This document shows, in pieces, positions 17,515 through 26,546 of a DNA stretch of 64,000 nt. Positions within the stretch are counted from its first letter, which is position 1. Each line of letters opens with the position of its first letter. The notes beneath the pieces are model-generated. The model was not told the origin of the DNA, ran no database searches, and worked only from the letters and a program-made list of their open reading frames with translations. This DNA is from CAYFQB01 sp964345225 (GTDB lineage: Bacteria; Nitrospirota; Thermodesulfovibrionia; Thermodesulfovibrionales; UBA6898). The DNA is taken from contig CAYFQB010000053.1 in assembly GCA_964345225.1 (NCBI GenBank), forward strand, positions 186,001 to 250,000. The letters are read 5' to 3'. The position numbers were made by a program, and so were the translations under genes.

Positions 17515-18210
17515 ATGCGTAAAACAAAAAAGAAACTTGGTGAAATTCTTTTAGAACAAGGGCTTATTGATGATCTTCAGTTAAAGTCTGCTCTGGCCGA
17601 ACAGAAAGAATGGGGAGGCAGAATTGGTTCAATTATTATAAAAAAAGGATTTGTCTCAGAAAAAGACATTATAACCATTTTAGAGAAACAGCTTGGATAC
17701 CCCTGTTTTTCCCTTGAAGGAATAGAAAAACCTTCAGATGAAGTTTTAGATCTGATCAAAGTTGATACTGCAAAAAAATACTGTATATTCCCTCTCAGGT
17801 TAGAAGGCAGAACTATTGTGATAGCCATATCTGACCCAACTGATCTTAAAACACTGGATGAAATCAGTTTCAAGGTTGGATTCAGAATAAAGCCCCTTCT
17901 GGCCTTGGAATCCGACATAATAAACGCGATTGGACTTCATTATGAAGGTAAAACGAGTTATGGAAGAACATTCACGATAGATAAAGAAGAACTTGCAAAA
18001 AAAATAAGCAGAACAATGCCAATGGAAATGGACATAGAGCACAGCATATTAAACTCAGCTGATGACAGAGCATGGACAAAAGATAAAGTATCCCCCAAAA
18101 AAATATTGCAGAGAGATGTTATCGAAGGCATTATCGACTTGTTGATTAAAAAAGGTATTTTCACAAAAGAAGAATTAATAAATCATATAAAATCCAGAAA
18201 TCAATCGTAA
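17515..18210 (+). CDS. Stand-alone MshEN (GspE/PilB N-terminal) domain protein
   Basis: 231 residues. Residues about 7-60 (LGEILLEQGLIDDLQLKSAL, then GSIIIKKGFVSEKDI) and 60-145 match the N-terminal MshEN region of type II secretion/type IV pilus ATPases, which binds cyclic di-GMP in some members. The ATPase domain is absent; the tail after about 150 is unrecognised and ends in a short helical segment. It may be a c-di-GMP-responsive partner of a pilus or secretion ATPase, but that is inference. Its stop codon lies within the BirA operator of bioB. Confidence 0.8.
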   Translation: MRKTKKKLGEILLEQGLIDDLQLKSALAEQKEWGGRIGSIIIKKGFVSEKDIITILEKQLGYPCFSLEGIEKPSDEVLDLIKVDTAKKYCIFPLRLEGRTIVIAISDPTDLKTLDEISFKVGFRIKPLLALESDIINAIGLHYEGKTSYGRTFTIDKEELAKKISRTMPMEMDIEHSILNSADDRAWTKDKVSPKKILQRDVIEGIIDLLIKKGIFTKEELINHIKSRNQS

Positions 18211-18236
18211 ACCACCTCTTACAATCAGGTTGACAT
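18205..18236 (+). promoter_or_regulatory. BirA (biotin repressor) operator of bioB
   Basis: TCGTAAACC, a 14-base spacer, then GGTTGACAT: an inverted repeat close to the known BirA operator (TTGTAAACC-N14 to 16-GGTTTACAA). The right half overlaps the bioB -35 box, so biotin-loaded BirA would block transcription. The left half overlaps the stop codon of the preceding gene. Confidence 0.75.
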
Positions 18237-18258
18237 TAACATTTCATTCTGTAAAAAT
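18230..18258 (+). promoter_or_regulatory. bioB promoter
   Basis: TTGACA at 18230-18235 followed after 16-17 bp by TAAAAA(T) at 18252-18258. Only about eight bases separate the -10 element from the bioB ATG, so the mRNA is probably leaderless or nearly so. Confidence 0.6.
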
Positions 18259-18265
18259 AACCTGA

Positions 18266-19225
18266 ATGATTAGCAATCTGGAAAAAAAGGTTTTAGACGG
18301 CAAGGGCATTTCCAGACTTGATGCCTTATTTATTTCTTCAATTTCTAATCCTGAAGTTTTTAATCTGTTCTCTTCCGCAAACAGGATCAGAAACTATTTT
18401 AGAGGAGATAATGTAGACCTCTGTTCAATAATAAATGCAAAATCCGGCACCTGCCAGGAGGACTGTTCATATTGCGCCCAGTCACATAAGAGTACCGCTG
18501 ATATTAAGAGTTTTTCCCTTGTCGAAAAAAATATAGTTATCCATAAGGCAAAAGAAGCAAAACGTGGAGGAGCAAAAAGATTCTGTATCGTAACAAGCGG
18601 CAGAAAGTCATCAAAAAAAGAACTCTCAAAGATTGCCGATATGATCACTGAAGTCAGGTTACTCGGGCTTCTTCCATGCGCCACGCTCGGGCTTCTGTCT
18701 GAGGAGGAACTCATATTTCTTAAAGATGCGGGTCTTGAACGATACCACCACAACCTTGAAACATCGGAAAGATTTTTCCCTGAAATCTGTACTACCCATA
18801 CTTATCAGGACAAGATAAAGACATTAAAGGAGGTTAAGTCAGCCGGCCTCTCTTTATGCTCAGGTGGAATCTTCGGCCTTGGTGAAGAATGGGAAGACAG
18901 GATAGACATGGCATTTGCCCTCAGGGAAATCAGCCCTGATTCTATCCCCTTAAACTTTTTGATACCAATAAAGGGTACAAGACTCGGTTTACGAGATTTC
19001 CTGGAACCTCTCGAAGCATTAAAGATAACAAGCATCTACAGATTCATACTGCCGGATAAGGAGATAAGAATATGCGGAGGGCGTATGCAAACACTCGGTG
19101 AGTTTAATTCATTCATCTTTTTTGCAGGTGCCGATGGCCTGCTTATCGGAAATTATCTCACCACCCCCGGAAGAAAGTTAGAAGACGACCTCAGGCTCAT
19201 AAGCCAGTATGGATTAAAGGCATAA
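18266..19225 (+). CDS. bioB: Biotin synthase BioB
   Basis: Radical SAM enzyme inserting sulfur into dethiobiotin. The cluster-binding motif is C63-QED-C67-SY-C70, followed by AQSHKS, and the family motifs YHHNLETSERFFPEICTTHT, GIFGLGEEWEDR and ICGGRMQTLG are present. 319 residues is normal. Regulated, by sequence, through the BirA operator just upstream. Together with bioW about 2.7 kb away it indicates biotin synthesis from pimelate, but bioF, bioA and bioD are not in the window. Confidence 0.95.
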   Translation: MISNLEKKVLDGKGISRLDALFISSISNPEVFNLFSSANRIRNYFRGDNVDLCSIINAKSGTCQEDCSYCAQSHKSTADIKSFSLVEKNIVIHKAKEAKRGGAKRFCIVTSGRKSSKKELSKIADMITEVRLLGLLPCATLGLLSEEELIFLKDAGLERYHHNLETSERFFPEICTTHTYQDKIKTLKEVKSAGLSLCSGGIFGLGEEWEDRIDMAFALREISPDSIPLNFLIPIKGTRLGLRDFLEPLEALKITSIYRFILPDKEIRICGGRMQTLGEFNSFIFFAGADGLLIGNYLTTPGRKLEDDLRLISQYGLKA

Positions 19226-19515
19226 ACTAAAGAGCAAAGAGCAGAGAGAAAAAAAGTATGAAGTAGGCAGTTAAACGCAGGGGGCAAGGGGCAGGGAGCA
19301 GGGCGAAAAAGGCAAAGGATAAAGAGTAAGGAATAAAAAGAACGCCATGCACCGAGCACCATGCGCCATGCGATTAGTAAACGGGCGTCGTTACCTTAAC
19401 CGCAAGACGTAACCTTTTAGTTCTCAAGGCGTAAGCAGTAAAAAGAGCGCCATGCACCGAGCACCATGCGCCATGCGATTAGTAAACGGGCGTCGTTACC
19501 TACTAACGTGACCTT
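19226..19515. repeat. Mosaic repeat block after bioB, with a doubled module
   Basis: Contains GGAGCAGGG-type units and two tandem copies of a roughly 70-bp module (CGCCATGCACCGAGCACCATG ... GTAAACGGGCGTCGTTACC) at about 19341-19400 and 19447-19500, both very like 16563-16615. No gene is supported here. Confidence 0.85.
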
Positions 19516-19558
19516 GATGTTTGAAAAGGACAGGTAGAGGTTAAACCCACACCTAGCA

Positions 19559-20695
19559 TCAGAAATAAAAATGCGTACCCAATCCAATATACTCAACCAA
19601 GCGTTCGTAGAATTGTCCATTCGGAGAATGACCCTGAAAGTACTCCAGCATGAATTGAATCTTTTTCGCGGTAGTACCTAACATTTCTGCCTTTTCTATC
19701 TGTATGCCAAGACGTAGAGATATATCCGCATCCCAGTCATTTTCATCCCAGCTCTTGATGTCCAGACCTGCAACAGGCCTGACCATATTGCCTAAATATG
19801 CTGAGGGACCCTCAATCTCAAGGCCAAACTGTGTTGACCAGGGATCAAGATCTGATGGTTCTTTATTGAATATAAATCCCCCGCCGCTGTAAATACGGAG
19901 CCACCTGTTAAAATCATAAGACAGCTTAGCATCCACACTCTCGTAGCTGAGATTTACACGATCTATGCGGCTCCTCAGGAGAAACTCGTCACCCAGATGC
20001 GAACTCTGGTGAAAAACGCGCAAAAGTGCTGATATATCCTCGTAACGGTAGCTCACAGGGATACCCACCCAGTAATCCGCGTTTACAAGATCCAGGGATT
20101 CAGCATCCAGGTCAAATATCGCAAAAACACCTGCCTGCAAACCTATTTGCCATTTTCCACCGAAAAAGGCATCATCTCTGTAAAGTGGAATAGTTTCACC
20201 GAAACTCGTTGCACCAACAGATTGCAGCTCGTCATCATCAATATAATTATGAAAAGACGCAGAAAAGTGAGGCCATCGCGGATCTGCAATTAATGGTTCA
20301 AAGAGTTTTTCTTTGGGAAATACTGCCGGTTTTGATTGTAAATTCCCCTCGTTAATCTGTTCTTTCATCCGGTCTGTTGACTGCTCATATGCAGTGTACG
20401 CGGGATCAGTAGGGGGCACGTGCAGCACAGGCTCCTTTATATTTACTTGAATGACACCCTTAATTTTTGAAAGTTCCGGAATTACCTTCTCACGGTCGAC
20501 ACCTTCAAGAACCCTTGAGTTCAAGGTAATAACACCATCATCTACACCCATAAGAGCACCGACCAGTTTAAACTCCCGCTCGAGAACAGCAGATACATAA
20601 CCTTCGATAAAACCGTCATCTTCAGGTTCCGCACCAGTTTCTGAAATCACTAGAACAAAAAAAGTAAAAATTAGTAAAAAAATCTTTTTCTTCAT
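19559..20695 (-). CDS. DUF1207 family outer-membrane protein with BON-like N-terminus
   Basis: 378 residues: signal peptide (residues 1 to about 22), a BON-like segment (FIEGYVSAVLEREFKL ... VNIKEP) at about 25-90, and a DUF1207 region with PRWPHFSASFH, GGKWQIGLQAGVFAIFD, NADYWVGIPVSYR, HQSSHLGDEFLLR and a final aromatic residue (GLGTHFYF), as in outer-membrane barrels. The function of DUF1207 is unknown. I start at the ATG at 20695, which has GGAGG six bases upstream, not the TTG at 20707. It appears to be monocistronic, between repeats and an ADP-ribosylglycohydrolase. Confidence 0.85.
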   Translation of the reverse strand: MKKKIFLLIFTFFVLVISETGAEPEDDGFIEGYVSAVLEREFKLVGALMGVDDGVITLNSRVLEGVDREKVIPELSKIKGVIQVNIKEPVLHVPPTDPAYTAYEQSTDRMKEQINEGNLQSKPAVFPKEKLFEPLIADPRWPHFSASFHNYIDDDELQSVGATSFGETIPLYRDDAFFGGKWQIGLQAGVFAIFDLDAESLDLVNADYWVGIPVSYRYEDISALLRVFHQSSHLGDEFLLRSRIDRVNLSYESVDAKLSYDFNRWLRIYSGGGFIFNKEPSDLDPWSTQFGLEIEGPSAYLGNMVRPVAGLDIKSWDENDWDADISLRLGIQIEKAEMLGTTAKKIQFMLEYFQGHSPNGQFYERLVEYIGLGTHFYF

Positions 20696-20808
20696 TTCTC
20701 CCTCCAAAAAGCCTGTTAACCTGTCACTTTCCTGCTATTGTCTATCAATATATAAACTTTCAGGCATGTAAATTTTTTAATTAAAAAACTAAAAAAATAA
20801 TCTGTTTA

Positions 20809-21729
20809 TTAATGGGTAAGGTGAACCCTGTAGAGCTCCTCTGCAATTTTAGATATATACGTCCTGCCTTTTTCACCGTCTTCCAATTCTGTTAGCCACT
20901 GAGGAGGCAAAGACTGTGAGCCGATATAGCTTCCACTTAAAGCTCCAGCCATGGCACTGATTGTATCAGTATCACCACCAAGAGAAATGCAGAACTCTAT
21001 AGTCTTCTTAAAGTTACCCCCATAACATAAGAAGGCATAAATAGCCGTAGGTACAGATTCCAGTGCCAAGATGCTGTTGCCGAGTGTATTTATTACATCA
21101 TCCAGACTACCACCTTTTTGAAGAAGCCATTTTATTGAATGAAGCTTTTCTGAATACTCCTTAGATCTTGCAAAAGAGAGTAATTTATCAAGAATCAGGC
21201 CAACTTCTATATTACTGCTTGATTCGAGTATTAAAGCAATAGCATATGAAAGAATCACCGCACCTTCCATGCCATGGGGATGGCTGTGAGTGATTGAGCT
21301 TGCAACTTCAACAGCTTCTCTCAGGCGCTCAATGTCATTCGAGTAAAAGAGACCTAATGGTGCTACCCTCATGGCCGCTCCGTTACCAAAAGAACCCTGC
21401 TTAAAAACCATCCTGGTGGCTTCCTTCCAGTGAACTTTGTTACGAATCATATCAAGAATTGCTGCAGTGCCCGGACCATAGCCTCTGAATGGACGGTAAT
21501 TTTTTACAAACCTCAGAGCCATATCATCGGGGTTCAAACCTTTAGTGGCTATCAAGGATTCAGCAACTCCAATAGCCATCTCTGTGTCATCCGTATAAAG
21601 TAAAACTTCAGGCAGGTCTCTGTGGAAAACAGGCTTTACGCCGGAGTAACTTCCTTCAAACGGAGCCCCTACTGCATCGCCAAGGGCAAGCCCTAACATA
21701 CATCCCTTAAACCGCTCAATATTATCCAT
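20809..21729 (-). CDS. ADP-ribosylglycohydrolase family protein
   Basis: 306 residues of the DraG/ARH fold, which removes ADP-ribose from proteins or small molecules using two magnesium ions. Metal-binding motifs are LGDAVGAPFEG near the start, YTDDTEMAIG, and GGDTDTISAMAGAL near the end. The ATG at 21729 has a GGGGGAAG ribosome site; the longer TTG start at 21750 is less likely. The target is unknown; no DraT or nitrogenase genes are nearby, so I do not call it DraG. Confidence 0.88.
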   Translation of the reverse strand: MDNIERFKGCMLGLALGDAVGAPFEGSYSGVKPVFHRDLPEVLLYTDDTEMAIGVAESLIATKGLNPDDMALRFVKNYRPFRGYGPGTAAILDMIRNKVHWKEATRMVFKQGSFGNGAAMRVAPLGLFYSNDIERLREAVEVASSITHSHPHGMEGAVILSYAIALILESSSNIEVGLILDKLLSFARSKEYSEKLHSIKWLLQKGGSLDDVINTLGNSILALESVPTAIYAFLCYGGNFKKTIEFCISLGGDTDTISAMAGALSGSYIGSQSLPPQWLTELEDGEKGRTYISKIAEELYRVHLTH

Positions 21730-21893
21730 AAAAACTTCCCCCAGGCCCAATAATCTCTAAATATACTTTAAATTTAACGATTTTTCAAATCGAACTCTGA
21801 TACCAATAAGTAATTAAAACAAAATTTGACCTTTACTATAAAAATCTCTCTATTTATCAATATAATCACGATTATTTTTCAGCAGTACTGTAG

Positions 21894-21899
21894 TATAAT
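21894..21899 (+). promoter_or_regulatory. -10 element of a probable leaderless bioW transcript
   Basis: Consensus TATAAT, seven bases before the bioW ATG, with no ribosome-binding site in between. No BirA-like inverted repeat was seen upstream, unlike bioB. Confidence 0.5.
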
Positions 21900-21906
21900 C
21901 TCAATT

Positions 21907-22713
21907 ATGTGGAGCATAAGGATGCGTGCTTCAAAGAGAAGCAAATCGCAAATTTCTGAAATTCACATTTCAGGCGCTGAAGGAATCTATCAAGATTCAG
22001 AAGTAACCGCGGTTCTTAAGGCATATACAAAGAGGGCATTACTACATCCCAGAGGCAGACCTGAAAAAATAGTACTTACAATCGAAAAGATAACTCAGAA
22101 GCCTAAGGTTATCCCATCACTTCCAGTTACTACCCTGAAATGCAGTTCACCGTCTGAGGCAAAAAGGCTTATCAGGAAAATCCTTAATAAATTAGACATA
22201 TCAGAAACAGCAGTTAATACAGCTTTTAATATCTTAAGCGGTAGTATAACAATGAGTGGAGCTTCAATTGTGCTTGCAGAATCCGGAAAGAGGGTTGAAC
22301 CAGATATAGAAAGGGGCATTCGTGTCTCAAGGCTTGGTATCAACAGGTCAACTGGAAGAACTCTCTCACTTAAACTTGAGAAATATGGTATTAACAATAT
22401 AACAGTAAGAGAGGCCGTTATTCTTGCATCGAAGGTTGCTTCATATAAACAGGTAGAAGCTGAACTCTGCATCTCGGATGATCCTTATTACTTAACTGGA
22501 TATATATCTTCAAAGCAATTCGGATATGTTAGAATTCCAAATATAAAGAGGAAGAGAGATAAGAAAGGCGGAAGGGTATTTTTCATGGAAGAGACAACGA
22601 ATATCAACTCTGCAGTCAAATTCCTTGAAAAAACACCTGTAATAATTGGTAAAGTCTCTGAATGCAGTGGGATATTTTCTTTAGATGAATTCTTTAATCG
22701 TTATAATAAGTAA
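21907..22713 (+). CDS. bioW: 6-carboxyhexanoate--CoA ligase BioW
   Basis: Makes pimeloyl-CoA from pimelate, CoA and ATP, the first step of the BioW biotin route. The protein begins WSIRMRASKRSKSQISEIHISGAEGIY, as in the family, and carries GIRVSRLGINRSTGR and the ending VIIGKVSECSGIFSLDEF. I start at the ATG at 21907 (268 residues); the 27 residues of the longer ORF are non-conserved and include the promoter. It overlaps the lipid kinase gene by 29 bases. Confidence 0.93.
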   Translation: MWSIRMRASKRSKSQISEIHISGAEGIYQDSEVTAVLKAYTKRALLHPRGRPEKIVLTIEKITQKPKVIPSLPVTTLKCSSPSEAKRLIRKILNKLDISETAVNTAFNILSGSITMSGASIVLAESGKRVEPDIERGIRVSRLGINRSTGRTLSLKLEKYGINNITVREAVILASKVASYKQVEAELCISDDPYYLTGYISSKQFGYVRIPNIKRKRDKKGGRVFFMEETTNINSAVKFLEKTPVIIGKVSECSGIFSLDEFFNRYNK

Positions 22714-23569
22714 CCCTGCTTCAAGAAAGTCAACTGTAAAAAAGATTAAGCTTGCGTCTGATTTTCTCCGGGGAAAAGGCTTTGATACAGAGATACTATC
22801 TACTGAAAAAATGGGAGATGCAAAGCTTCTTGCACGTGAATCCATCAGTAAAGAACCTTTCTTAATAATTTCTGCCGGGGGCGACGGGACTGTCAATGAG
22901 GTTATAAACGGCCTTGCCGGGTCTGATACTCCTGTAGCTTTACTCCCTCTTGGAACAACAAATGTTCTTGCAAAGGAACTCTCAATACCTGAAAATATCA
23001 ACGGCGCATTAGAGGCTGCTATCTCAAAGACACCTCAAAAAGTTTCTCTAGGAAGAATTGAGCTTATCGATGCTCCAGCACCTGTCATTCGTTACTTCTG
23101 TTTAATGGCAGGCATAGGTTTTGACGGTAAAACAGTACACGATGTAAATACATCATTTAAAAAAATCTCAGGCAAGACCGCATATATATTTAGCGGGTTA
23201 AGAAATTTCTTAAATTATTCCCCGAATGAACTCTTTCTTAATATAGACGGCAGGGAATACTCTGGCTATTGTACAATCATAGGCAAGGCAAGCAAATATG
23301 GAGGCAATTTCATGGTTACCCCCGATGCTAATCTCACTGAACCAGATCTTTATACTGTTATCTTTAAAGGGAGGAAACGTACTGACCTGTTAAGATATGT
23401 CTTTGGGATATTAAGAGGCACTCACCTGAAAAATGATGACATTGTATATCTGAAATCCTCAAATATAGAAATACTCGGTAACGCACATATACAGATAGAC
23501 GGTGATTATCTTGGTGTTACTCCTGCAAAAATATCTGTCGAAAAAGATCTGGTTAGGCTTGTTTATTAA
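22685..23569 (+). CDS. Diacylglycerol/lipid kinase family protein (YegS/DgkB-like)
   Basis: 294 residues with the DAGK catalytic signature GGDGTVNEVINGL (65-77) and LPLGTTNVLAKEL (87-99). Members phosphorylate diacylglycerol, sphingoid bases or related lipids; the substrate here cannot be read from sequence. The start lies inside the end of bioW (29-base overlap), so it is translationally linked to it, though a shared function is not obvious. Confidence 0.9.
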   Translation: MNSLIVIISNPASRKSTVKKIKLASDFLRGKGFDTEILSTEKMGDAKLLARESISKEPFLIISAGGDGTVNEVINGLAGSDTPVALLPLGTTNVLAKELSIPENINGALEAAISKTPQKVSLGRIELIDAPAPVIRYFCLMAGIGFDGKTVHDVNTSFKKISGKTAYIFSGLRNFLNYSPNELFLNIDGREYSGYCTIIGKASKYGGNFMVTPDANLTEPDLYTVIFKGRKRTDLLRYVFGILRGTHLKNDDIVYLKSSNIEILGNAHIQIDGDYLGVTPAKISVEKDLVRLVY

Positions 23570-23570
23570 T

Positions 23571-24671
23571 TTAACCCACAATTATACCGCCGCCTATTAC
23601 CATGTCACCATCATAAAACACAGCGCTCTGACCAGGTGCAGGTGCCCACTGAGGTTTATCGAATGTTACTTTAACCCGTTCATCAAAAATCTCTACAGAT
23701 GCCGGTTTATCTTCCATCATGGATCGTACCCTGACAGTTGCTCTGAACAGATTGGAGCCCGGCTTTAACAGCCAGTTTAGTTTATCTACAAAAAACTCCT
23801 TTATCATTGCATCTTCTTTAGATCCTATGTATATTGCATTCTTAATGGTATCAATTTTAGTAACATAGTAAGGTTCAGGAGAAGATATACCAATACCCTT
23901 TCTCTGTCCAATTGTATAGCAGTAAATGCCTTTATGGGTCCCGAGCACCCTGCCATGCCTGTCAATTATCGGGCCTGGCCTGCCTGAAACAGGAGAAAGT
24001 TTCTCAATAAACTTAAAGTAATTTCTGTCCTCTATAAAACATATCTCCTGACTCTCCTGCCTGTATGCAGCAGGGAGCTTCAAGGAGCGTGCAATTCTCC
24101 TGACGTCTTCTTTTCTGTAATCACCTAGAGGCAGAATCAATCTCTTGAGTTCATCATGTTTCAAAACATATAGAACATAAGACTGGTCTTTTTTGGAATC
24201 AATACCTTTCAACAGTAAAGGTTGGCGGGCAAATGATTCCTGATTTAACTTGTTACTTGTTACTTGAGAGCCGGTATTTTCTTTAATCCTGGCATAATGG
24301 CCTGTTGCGAAGTATTCGGCACCCGTCTTTTCAGCTTCGTTAAGAAGAAAAGGAAACTTTATATACTTGTTGCAGAGGATACAAGGGTTTGGGGTTATGC
24401 CTTCTGAATATAAATCAACAAAAGGCTCGATCACTTCTTCTATGAACTCTTCTCTTACATCTATTGCAGTATGTCTAATTCCTAAACTTTCAGCGGTCTT
24501 TGATGCAACATACGTTGCTTCGAGGGAGCAACATGTTGTAAAATTGCTTCTGTTTCTTGCCTCCCAAAGAATAAAGCTAATTCCTTCAACTTCAAATCCT
24601 CGCTGTTTCAGGATATATGCAGATACACTCGAGTCAACCCCCCCGCTCATTCCAACAATTACTTTGTGCAT
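23571..24671 (-). CDS. mnmA: tRNA-specific 2-thiouridylase MnmA
   Basis: Thiolates U34 of Lys, Glu and Gln tRNAs. The PP-loop GMSGGVDSSV (7-16), catalytic Cys97 in NPCILCN and Cys211 in SQEICFI, and GQRKGIGI are in place. Residues about 132-150 are an insertion before PLLLKGIDSKKDQSY, encoded by CAAGTAA-type heptamers; the remaining protein is of normal length (366 total). It ends two bases from the convergent lipid kinase stop. Confidence 0.94.
   Translation of the reverse strand: MHKVIVGMSGGVDSSVSAYILKQRGFEVEGISFILWEARNRSNFTTCCSLEATYVASKTAESLGIRHTAIDVREEFIEEVIEPFVDLYSEGITPNPCILCNKYIKFPFLLNEAEKTGAEYFATGHYARIKENTGSQVTSNKLNQESFARQPLLLKGIDSKKDQSYVLYVLKHDELKRLILPLGDYRKEDVRRIARSLKLPAAYRQESQEICFIEDRNYFKFIEKLSPVSGRPGPIIDRHGRVLGTHKGIYCYTIGQRKGIGISSPEPYYVTKIDTIKNAIYIGSKEDAMIKEFFVDKLNWLLKPGSNLFRATVRVRSMMEDKPASVEIFDERVKVTFDKPQWAPAPGQSAVFYDGDMVIGGGIIVG
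24222..24278. repeat. Heptamer repeat inserted in mnmA
   Basis: Coding-strand CAAGTAA, CAAGTAA, CAAGTTA follow in exact 7-bp register, encoding SQVTSNKLN inside a surface loop between the ATP-binding and tRNA-binding regions. The edges of the insertion are estimated from family conservation. Confidence 0.7.
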
Positions 24672-24698
24672 ATATTAATATAACAAAAGCTTAAAGTT

Positions 24699-26546
24699 TT
24701 ACTCTTCAGCTACTACATCCGTCTTGATATAAAGCTCCTTGAGCTGTTTTGGTTCAACTTTTGAAGGAGCACCGGACATCAAGCAGAATGCCTTTTGAGT
24801 CTTTGGAAAGGCAATTACATCCCTTATTGACGTTGCACCGACCATTAGCATCACAAGCCTGTCGAGACCTAGTGCAATTCCACCATGAGGTGGTGCTCCA
24901 TACTGAAGTGCATCAAGCAGAAATCCAAATTTAACCCTTGCCTCTTCATCAGAGATATTAAGTATCTCAAACATTCTCTTTTGAACAGCATTATTGTGTA
25001 TACGTATACTGCCACCACCGATCTCGCATCCGTTCAATACAATATCATATGACTTTGCCCTTACAGAACTTAGAATTTTAAAGTCATTATATTCGGAGGA
25101 CCCCGACTTCATTTCGTGACCTGAAAGAGATGAGAGAGAACTGATATTTTTGACATCTACAGAGAATATTTTCTCTAAGTCATCATCTACAGGGGAGGTA
25201 AACGGATGATGCATCGTCTGGAATCTCTTTTCCTCGTCATCCCATTCAAGTAGAGGGAAATCGGTTATCCAGGCAAATTTATATCCTGGCTGAATCAGAT
25301 TGAGCCTATTTCCAAACTCAAGCCTCATGCGTCCCAATACATCATAGACTACCTGAGGCTTATCAGCAACAAAAAGCATCAGATCACCATCTTCAGCCAT
25401 AAGTCTTTCAGCCATGTTACTCAAGATCTCTTCAGGAAAGAATTTTTTTATTGGAGATTCAAAACCATTTTTTACCTTTATCCATGCAATCCCTTTCGCA
25501 CCAAAAGACTGTGCCTCTGACACAAGCAAATCTATCTCCCTTCTTGAGAGCTTTGCCATGCCTTTACCATTTATCGCCTTTACCATGCCTCCTGACTGAA
25601 TTTCATCAAGAAATACCTGAAATTTTCCATTTTCTGCGAGGTCTGCCATATCTCTAAGTTCAAGGCCGAATCTTAAATCAGGCTTGTCACTACCAAACCT
25701 CTCCATCGACTCATGGAAACTGAATCTCTGAAAAGGTGTTTTAATATCTGTTTCAAGAATCCCCTTGAAAAGTTCTTTCAACATGTTTTCTATAACTTCA
25801 ATAATTTCCTCTCTGTCAGCAAAAGACATCTCGAGATCAATCTGTGTGAACTCGGGTTGACGGTCAGCCCTCAGGTCTTCATCACGAAAGCACTTCACTA
25901 TCTGGAAATACTTTTCAAAACCTGCAACCATCAATATCTGTTTGAAGAGTTGGGGTGACTGCGGTAATGCGTAAAAGTGTCCTGGATTTAGACGGCTTGG
26001 CACAATGTAATCCCTTGCACCTTCAGGTGTCGACTTCGTAAGTATCGGGGTTTCTATTTCAAGGAAGCCTTTCGCATCCAGGTAGTCCCTTATCAGCTTT
26101 ATAATTCGGTGGCGCGTGATAAGATTCTTCTGCATTTCAGGCCGTCTCAGGTCAAGATACCTGTGCTTCAGCCTCAGTACATCACCAGCATCAGCTGCCT
26201 CTTCCATACTGAAAGGCAGGGGTAAAGCCTCGTTTAGAATCTCTAACTTATGTACATACATTTCGAACATACCAGTAGGGATGTTCGGATTTTCTGTGCC
26301 TTCTGGCCTTTTCCTAATCTCGCCTGTAGCAGATATAACATATTCAGCCCTTAGATTATGTGCCTCTTTGTGTAAATCACCCGCCACATCAGGGCTAAAT
26401 ACGATCTGGCATATACCGCTCCTGTCCCTTAGGTCTATAAATATAAGTCCTCCATGATCTCTTCTTCTAAAAACCCAGCCTGTGATCGTTATTACAGAAC
26501 CTAAGTCGGTCTCTTTTATCCCGCCACAATTTTTATCACGAATCAC
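24699..26546 (-). CDS. aspS: Aspartate--tRNA ligase AspS (bacterial type)
   Basis: Class II synthetase of 615 residues with the OB-fold anticodon domain ([20 protein letters not shown]), motif 2 ([18 protein letters not shown]), the bacterial GAD insertion domain at about 300-420, and motif 3 ([16 protein letters not shown]). The GTG start at 26546 overlaps the rluB stop (GTGA). Whether it also charges tRNA-Asn cannot be decided here. Confidence 0.95.
   Translation of the reverse strand: MIRDKNCGGIKETDLGSVITITGWVFRRRDHGGLIFIDLRDRSGICQIVFSPDVAGDLHKEAHNLRAEYVISATGEIRKRPEGTENPNIPTGMFEMYVHKLEILNEALPLPFSMEEAADAGDVLRLKHRYLDLRRPEMQKNLITRHRIIKLIRDYLDAKGFLEIETPILTKSTPEGARDYIVPSRLNPGHFYALPQSPQLFKQILMVAGFEKYFQIVKCFRDEDLRADRQPEFTQIDLEMSFADREEIIEVIENMLKELFKGILETDIKTPFQRFSFHESMERFGSDKPDLRFGLELRDMADLAENGKFQVFLDEIQSGGMVKAINGKGMAKLSRREIDLLVSEAQSFGAKGIAWIKVKNGFESPIKKFFPEEILSNMAERLMAEDGDLMLFVADKPQVVYDVLGRMRLEFGNRLNLIQPGYKFAWITDFPLLEWDDEEKRFQTMHHPFTSPVDDDLEKIFSVDVKNISSLSSLSGHEMKSGSSEYNDFKILSSVRAKSYDIVLNGCEIGGGSIRIHNNAVQKRMFEILNISDEEARVKFGFLLDALQYGAPPHGGIALGLDRLVMLMVGATSIRDVIAFPKTQKAFCLMSGAPSKVEPKQLKELYIKTDVVAEE

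Noticed and set aside
20809..21729. DraG, regulator of nitrogenase
   Set aside because: The fold is right but there is no draT or nif gene nearby, and the family is broad.
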